DNA of 9,441 nt. Origin: an uncultured Megamonas sp. GTDB taxonomy: Bacteria > Bacillota > Negativicutes > Selenomonadales > Selenomonadaceae. The notes below the pieces were generated by a model. It was given only the letters and a program-made list of their open reading frames with translations, made no database searches and had not been told where the DNA came from. Shown here piece after piece: positions 6,404 to 9,441 of this stretch; position 1 is the first letter of the stretch, and every line of letters starts with the position of its first letter. The DNA is taken from contig USIX01000085.1 of assembly GCA_900554895.1 (NCBI GenBank), forward strand, positions 1 to 9,441, in the 5' to 3' direction. The position numbers and the translations under genes were made by a program.

Positions 6404-7738
6404 ATGAATAAGCAAAAACTTTTTGACCGTTTCATTGAGATTATGGGTAACTTTGCTCAGATACGTGCTGTAGCGGCCTTGCGTGACGGTTTCATCATGA
6501 CTACGCCGTTTACGATATGCGGTTCAATTTTCTTATTGATTGCCAATCTGCCGATACCGGGCTACAGTGATTTTATGGCTTCCGTATTTGGCAGTGATTG
6601 GACGGCAGCTTTAAATGCTGTTGCAGGCGGGACTTTTAATGTACTGGCATTGATTGTCGTGCTTGCCATCACTTACAAATTTGTAGCCAATGAAGGCTGC
6701 GACGCTATTATGGCTGCTATTTTAGCTTTATCTACGTTTTTAATTATAATGCCGCCAACATTAACGACTGTAAATGGAGAAATTGTCGGAGATATTATTC
6801 CGAAGGTATGGGCCGGAGCAAACGGTGTTATTACTGCAATTATCGTAGCATTTTTTGTATCACATGTTTTTTGTTATTGTGAAAAAAATCATATCGGCAT
6901 AAAAATGCCGGGAGCAGTGCCTCAAGGCGTAGCAAGAGCTTTTACCGCACTTGTGCCGGGTATGATTTTCTTCACTGCGGCTGCTGTTTGTTACGGCATC
7001 TGCTATTATGTAGGAGCAACTACCGTTCCAGAACTCATCTTTAAAGTTATCCAGACTCCTCTTCAAGGTCTTTCCGATACACTTGCCGGCGGCAGTATTA
7101 TTGTCGGACTGCAGGGAATTTTGTTCTGGGCAGGTATTCATGGACCGAATGTTGTCGGTGGTGTAGTAGGACCGCTTCTGATTGCCAACTCACTGGATAA
7201 TCAGCATCTCATCGATATGGGCATGAGCCTTATAAACAATCCTCAAGCTAAGATTATTACCTGCCAAATCAACGATGTATTCGTAAAAAGCGGTGGTTGC
7301 GGCTTGACTTTGGGACTTTTGCTTGCAGGTATTTTTACCGTAAAATCGCAGCAGTTGAAATCTTTATTGCGAATGGCTTTTGTGCCAGGGCTTTTCAATA
7401 TTAATGAACCGCTTATCTTCGGATTGCCGATTGTGTTCAATCCGTATCTGCTGGTACCGTTCGTATTGGTGCCGTTGATTGCCATGTTTGTTACTTATTT
7501 TTCGATTGTTTTAGGTTTTATGGCGCCGTTCAGCGCGGTGCAGGTACCGTGGACGACACCGCCTATTATTGCCGGTTTTCTGCTTAACGGCTGGCAGGGA
7601 GCTGTAGTTCAAATCATAAATCTTGCAATAGCGACAGTAATATATTTTCCGTTCCTCAGAGCACAGGACAAAGCGTTCTTAAAAGAAGAACAGGAACAGA
7701 TGGAAATGGAAAATGAAGGCAATGATGAGAAAAAATAA
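6404..7738 (+). CDS. celB: PTS cellobiose/oligosaccharide-type permease, EIIC component (CelB family)
   Basis: This encodes a 444-aa polytopic inner-membrane protein, the normal length for a lactose/cellobiose-family EIIC. EIIC forms the sugar channel of a phosphotransferase system, in which sugar is phosphorylated during uptake by EIIB. Hydrophobic segments run throughout. Family landmarks are WAGIHG (242-247), the highly conserved substrate-site stretch FNINEPLIFGLP (331-342), and PWTTPP (382-387). The C-terminus ends in a charged cytoplasmic tail rich in Glu and Lys. EIIA and EIIB domains are not fused and no such genes are nearby, so this is an orphan EIIC depending on partners elsewhere. 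The regulator gene upstream and the porin gene 77 bases downstream share its direction. Cellobiose, chitobiose, lactose or another disaccharide cannot be separated by sequence. Confidence 0.92.
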   Translation: MNKQKLFDRFIEIMGNFAQIRAVAALRDGFIMTTPFTICGSIFLLIANLPIPGYSDFMASVFGSDWTAALNAVAGGTFNVLALIVVLAITYKFVANEGCDAIMAAILALSTFLIIMPPTLTTVNGEIVGDIIPKVWAGANGVITAIIVAFFVSHVFCYCEKNHIGIKMPGAVPQGVARAFTALVPGMIFFTAAAVCYGICYYVGATTVPELIFKVIQTPLQGLSDTLAGGSIIVGLQGILFWAGIHGPNVVGGVVGPLLIANSLDNQHLIDMGMSLINNPQAKIITCQINDVFVKSGGCGLTLGLLLAGIFTVKSQQLKSLLRMAFVPGLFNINEPLIFGLPIVFNPYLLVPFVLVPLIAMFVTYFSIVLGFMAPFSAVQVPWTTPPIIAGFLLNGWQGAVVQIINLAIATVIYFPFLRAQDKAFLKEEQEQMEMENEGNDEKK

Positions 7739-7790
7739 AAAAACTTCAGCTTGAAGCAATTAACTATCGGATAAATGCCAATAAAAATAG

Positions 7791-7806
7791 TTTATCTATA
7801 GATAAA
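7791..7806. promoter_or_regulatory. Perfect 16-bp palindrome before the porin gene
   Basis: TTTATCTATAGATAAA is perfectly self-complementary and abuts the porin ribosome site AGGAGA (7806-7811). It may be an operator or an RNA hairpin limiting ribosome access. It is AT-rich, so chance is a real alternative. A second, weaker inverted pair, AACTAT (7762-7767) with ATAGTT (7787-7792), overlaps its left edge and could form a competing structure. Confidence 0.45.
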
Positions 7807-7815
7807 GGAGAAATT

Positions 7816-8736
7816 ATGCTGAACTTATTAAACAAGAAAAAAACAATGGCGCTCCTAATGGGGCTTGCCGTCGGCATGACGAGTACGGCTTTTGCGGCAG
7901 AAAATCAGACAGTACAGGCAAATGAACAGGTGAAAGAAGTTTCTGATACAGCTGCTTCTGATGGAAATGAAAAAACAAAAGATACAGCAGACGATAAAAA
8001 AGATACTTCCGCGGTGGACAGTTTCAGTGATGTGCCGCAAGGTCATTGGGCATATGAAGCACTTGATTATTTGGCAAAACATAATGTTATTGAAGGATAT
8101 AAAGACGGAACTTTTCAGGGTAACCGTACCATGACACGCTATGAAATGGCGAGCATTGTTGCAAATGCCATGAAAGCGAATAAAGGTGATATCGGAGACA
8201 AAGCTGTATTGAAGGAATTGGAAAATGAATTCCATCAGGATATTGCAAATATGCAGCAGCAGATTAATACCAATAAATCGGATATTGAAAAATTAAAAGA
8301 AGAAGCTGAACGGGTAAAAATATATGGTTTCGGCCGAGTTAGCTGGGATAATGATAATATAAAAGGATATGCGGATCAAAATGATAATAATCGTTTCTAT
8401 CTTGATTTGAAAGGCGAATTCAAAGTAAATGACAATTGGAAATTTGCTTTTGAAAGTGAAACAAATCAGCGTTATGCCAGATATGTTACTTCCAACGGCG
8501 ATGTAAGATATCATGAAGGTCATGATGATTCTGACGGTGTAATTCAGCGTGTTTGGGCAGAAGGTAATATCGGCAAACTACATGTCGATGTAGGCCGCAG
8601 ATGGCGCGGACTGGGCTTCCAGAATGTTTTACTGGGCAACGAAACGGACGGTGTAGTTCTTGATTATCCGCTCGATAACAACGGTTTAAAAGCTTTGGCT
8701 TTTTATCAGAAACCGACTGATGCAGGTTATGATTGA
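7816..8736 (+). CDS. SLH-domain outer-membrane porin (OmpM type), 3'-truncated
   Basis: The visible reading frame encodes 306 aa. A signal peptide (1-28, lysine-rich start, hydrophobic core, TAFAA end) is followed by a charged, low-complexity linker (29-66). One SLH domain (about 68-120; FSDVPQGHWAYEALDYL...TMTRYEMA) comes next, then a coiled-coil stretch (about 127-167). Alternating beta-strand sequence starts near KIYGFGRVSW. In Negativicutes this layout tethers the outer membrane to polyamine-modified peptidoglycan through SLH while the barrel forms a diffusion pore. Family members usually run to about 400 residues or more and end in an aromatic beta-signal. This one stops at GYD, lacking later strands and the signal, exactly where the DNA changes character. 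The truncation is probably from a junction and not natural. The start has AGGAGA 4 bases before the ATG. The gene may be read through from celB, since no good terminator lies between them. Confidence 0.88.
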   Translation: MLNLLNKKKTMALLMGLAVGMTSTAFAAENQTVQANEQVKEVSDTAASDGNEKTKDTADDKKDTSAVDSFSDVPQGHWAYEALDYLAKHNVIEGYKDGTFQGNRTMTRYEMASIVANAMKANKGDIGDKAVLKELENEFHQDIANMQQQINTNKSDIEKLKEEAERVKIYGFGRVSWDNDNIKGYADQNDNNRFYLDLKGEFKVNDNWKFAFESETNQRYARYVTSNGDVRYHEGHDDSDGVIQRVWAEGNIGKLHVDVGRRWRGLGFQNVLLGNETDGVVLDYPLDNNGLKALAFYQKPTDAGYD

Positions 8737-8789
8737 CACATTTACATTTTCAATATAAGACACCTTCTGACAAAAAACAACAAAATCTC

Positions 8790-8811
8790 TATTACATTTT
8801 TATTACATTTT
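8790..8811. repeat. Tandem 11-bp direct repeat
   Basis: TATTACATTTT occurs twice back to back (8790-8800 and 8801-8811), ending in the stop codon of the minus-strand gene. It lies in the AT-rich stretch between the porin end and the foreign-looking gene. Confidence 0.8.
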
Positions 8812-9441
8812 ACTGCTGTCCGAACAGCTCCTCTGCATAGGTCACAGAAGCCATGGCATCCCGGCAGTACCGATCCGCCCCCATGGTATCTGCATATTCC
8901 TGGGTCAGAACAGCTCCTCCCACCATCACACGGGCCCAGGGGGCTTTCTCTCTCAAAAGCCTTATGGTTTCCTCCATACTGGGAACTGTTGTGGTCATCA
9001 GTGCGCTCAGTCCCACCAGGCGGACATGATTTTTTACTGCAGCCTCCACGATCTGTTCCGGCGGTACGTCTTTTCCCAGATCCAATACCTGATAGCTGTA
9101 ATTTTCCAGCAGCACCTTCACAATATTTTTTCCAATATCGTGAATATCTCCCTTAACCGTTGCCAGAATAATGGAACCCTTGCTTTCCTGCTTCGCTCCG
9201 CTTGCCGCCATTTGTTCTTTAATAATGTCAAAGGCAGCTCTGGCAGCTTCCGCACTCATTAACAGCTGCGGCAAAAACAGTGTTCCCCGTTCAAAGCCTT
9301 TTCCCACCCGGTCCAGGGCAGGAATCATATGGCTGTTAATAATTTCCAGAGCATCCTTCTCTTTCAAAAGCTCGCCGACCGAAGCCGCGGCCTGTTCCCG
9401 CAGCCCCTTTTCAATTCCTGTCTCCAGCGCGGCCGATGAAT
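8810..9441 (-). CDS. metH: Cobalamin-dependent methionine synthase, C-terminal corrinoid-binding part
   Basis: The gene is 5'-partial: the minus-strand frame is open to the window edge, giving 209 residues, and the TTG at 9367 is internal. The first ~75 residues form the helical B12 cap domain (IINSHMIPALDRVGKGFERGTL followed by FLPQLLMSAEAA). The cobalamin-binding Rossmann domain follows, with the DxHxxG motif DIHDIG at fragment residues 98-103; His100 is the expected cobalt ligand. Further motifs are GLSALMTTTVPSMEET and VGGAVLT. The protein ends shortly after, without the AdoMet-binding reactivation domain of the long E. coli form. That matches the short Clostridia-type MetH, which moves methyl groups from methyl-tetrahydrofolate to homocysteine. 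A stand-alone corrinoid protein (MtbC-like) is the alternative. Codon use is GC-rich, unlike every other gene here, suggesting a different source organism. Confidence 0.82.
   Translation of the reverse strand, partial: SSAALETGIEKGLREQAAASVGELLKEKDALEIINSHMIPALDRVGKGFERGTLFLPQLLMSAEAARAAFDIIKEQMAASGAKQESKGSIILATVKGDIHDIGKNIVKVLLENYSYQVLDLGKDVPPEQIVEAAVKNHVRLVGLSALMTTTVPSMEETIRLLREKAPWARVMVGGAVLTQEYADTMGADRYCRDAMASVTYAEELFGQQ

Noticed and set aside
7744..7756. CTTCA-GCT-TGAAG hairpin after celB as a terminator
   Set aside because: The stem is only 5 bp and no T-run follows, so it does not support separation of celB from the porin gene.
9365..9367. TTG at 9367 as the true start of the minus-strand corrinoid protein
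   Set aside because: The frame stays open to the window edge with cap-domain-like sequence (SSAALETGIEKGLREQAAAS), so the gene is partial.
1..9441. CRISPR array, tRNA, rRNA, riboswitch or complete insertion sequence
   Set aside because: No regularly spaced repeats, tRNA-like cloverleaf, ribosomal RNA sequence or transposase coding region was seen on either strand.

Overview
Most of this window (about 1-8735) reads as chromosomal DNA of a diderm Firmicute of the class Negativicutes. The best clue is the gene at 7816, which joins a signal peptide, one SLH domain with a TRYEMA motif, a coiled coil and the start of a beta-barrel. That is the OmpM-type porin layout typical of Veillonella/Selenomonas relatives. 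Base composition is moderate to AT-rich and all genes in this part are on the + strand. The genus cannot be fixed from the sequence.

Layout: (1) 2-361, the C-terminal end of a beta-hydroxyacid (3-hydroxyisobutyrate-type) dehydrogenase, overlapping (2) recQ, a full-length RecQ helicase with helicase, zinc, RQC and HRDC regions (348-2117). (3) A phosphomannomutase/phosphoglucomutase of the TASHLP clade (2162-3679), closed by a strong intrinsic terminator. (4) A single-gene unit with its own extended -10 promoter and terminator, encoding a GltA/NfnB-type NADPH-dependent oxidoreductase (3805-5175). (5) An accessory sugar-uptake cluster: an RpiR-family regulator (5328-6170), an intergenic region with a strong hairpin, a good promoter and a 24-bp palindrome, a CelB-type PTS EIIC permease (6404-7738), and the SLH porin (7816-8736). 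The porin could carry sugar through the outer membrane, the EIIC could carry it through the inner membrane, and RpiR could sense the sugar phosphate. This is inference. No EIIA or EIIB gene is present, so the permease must borrow them.

The last ~700 bases look different. The porin stops at 8736 without its C-terminal strands. A short AT-rich stretch follows, and from 8810 to the window end the minus strand carries the cobalamin-binding C-terminal part of a Clostridia-type (Lachnospiraceae-like) methionine synthase. GC is much higher there: 37 of 60 bases at 8821-8880 against 26 of 60 at 8641-8700. The simplest reading is an assembly chimera or a recent rearrangement joining two organisms' DNA near 8735-8810.

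No RNA genes, CRISPR arrays or complete mobile elements were seen. No clearly new biological system is evident. The most interesting material is the regulatory DNA around the orphan PTS permease and the abrupt junction at the porin's end.
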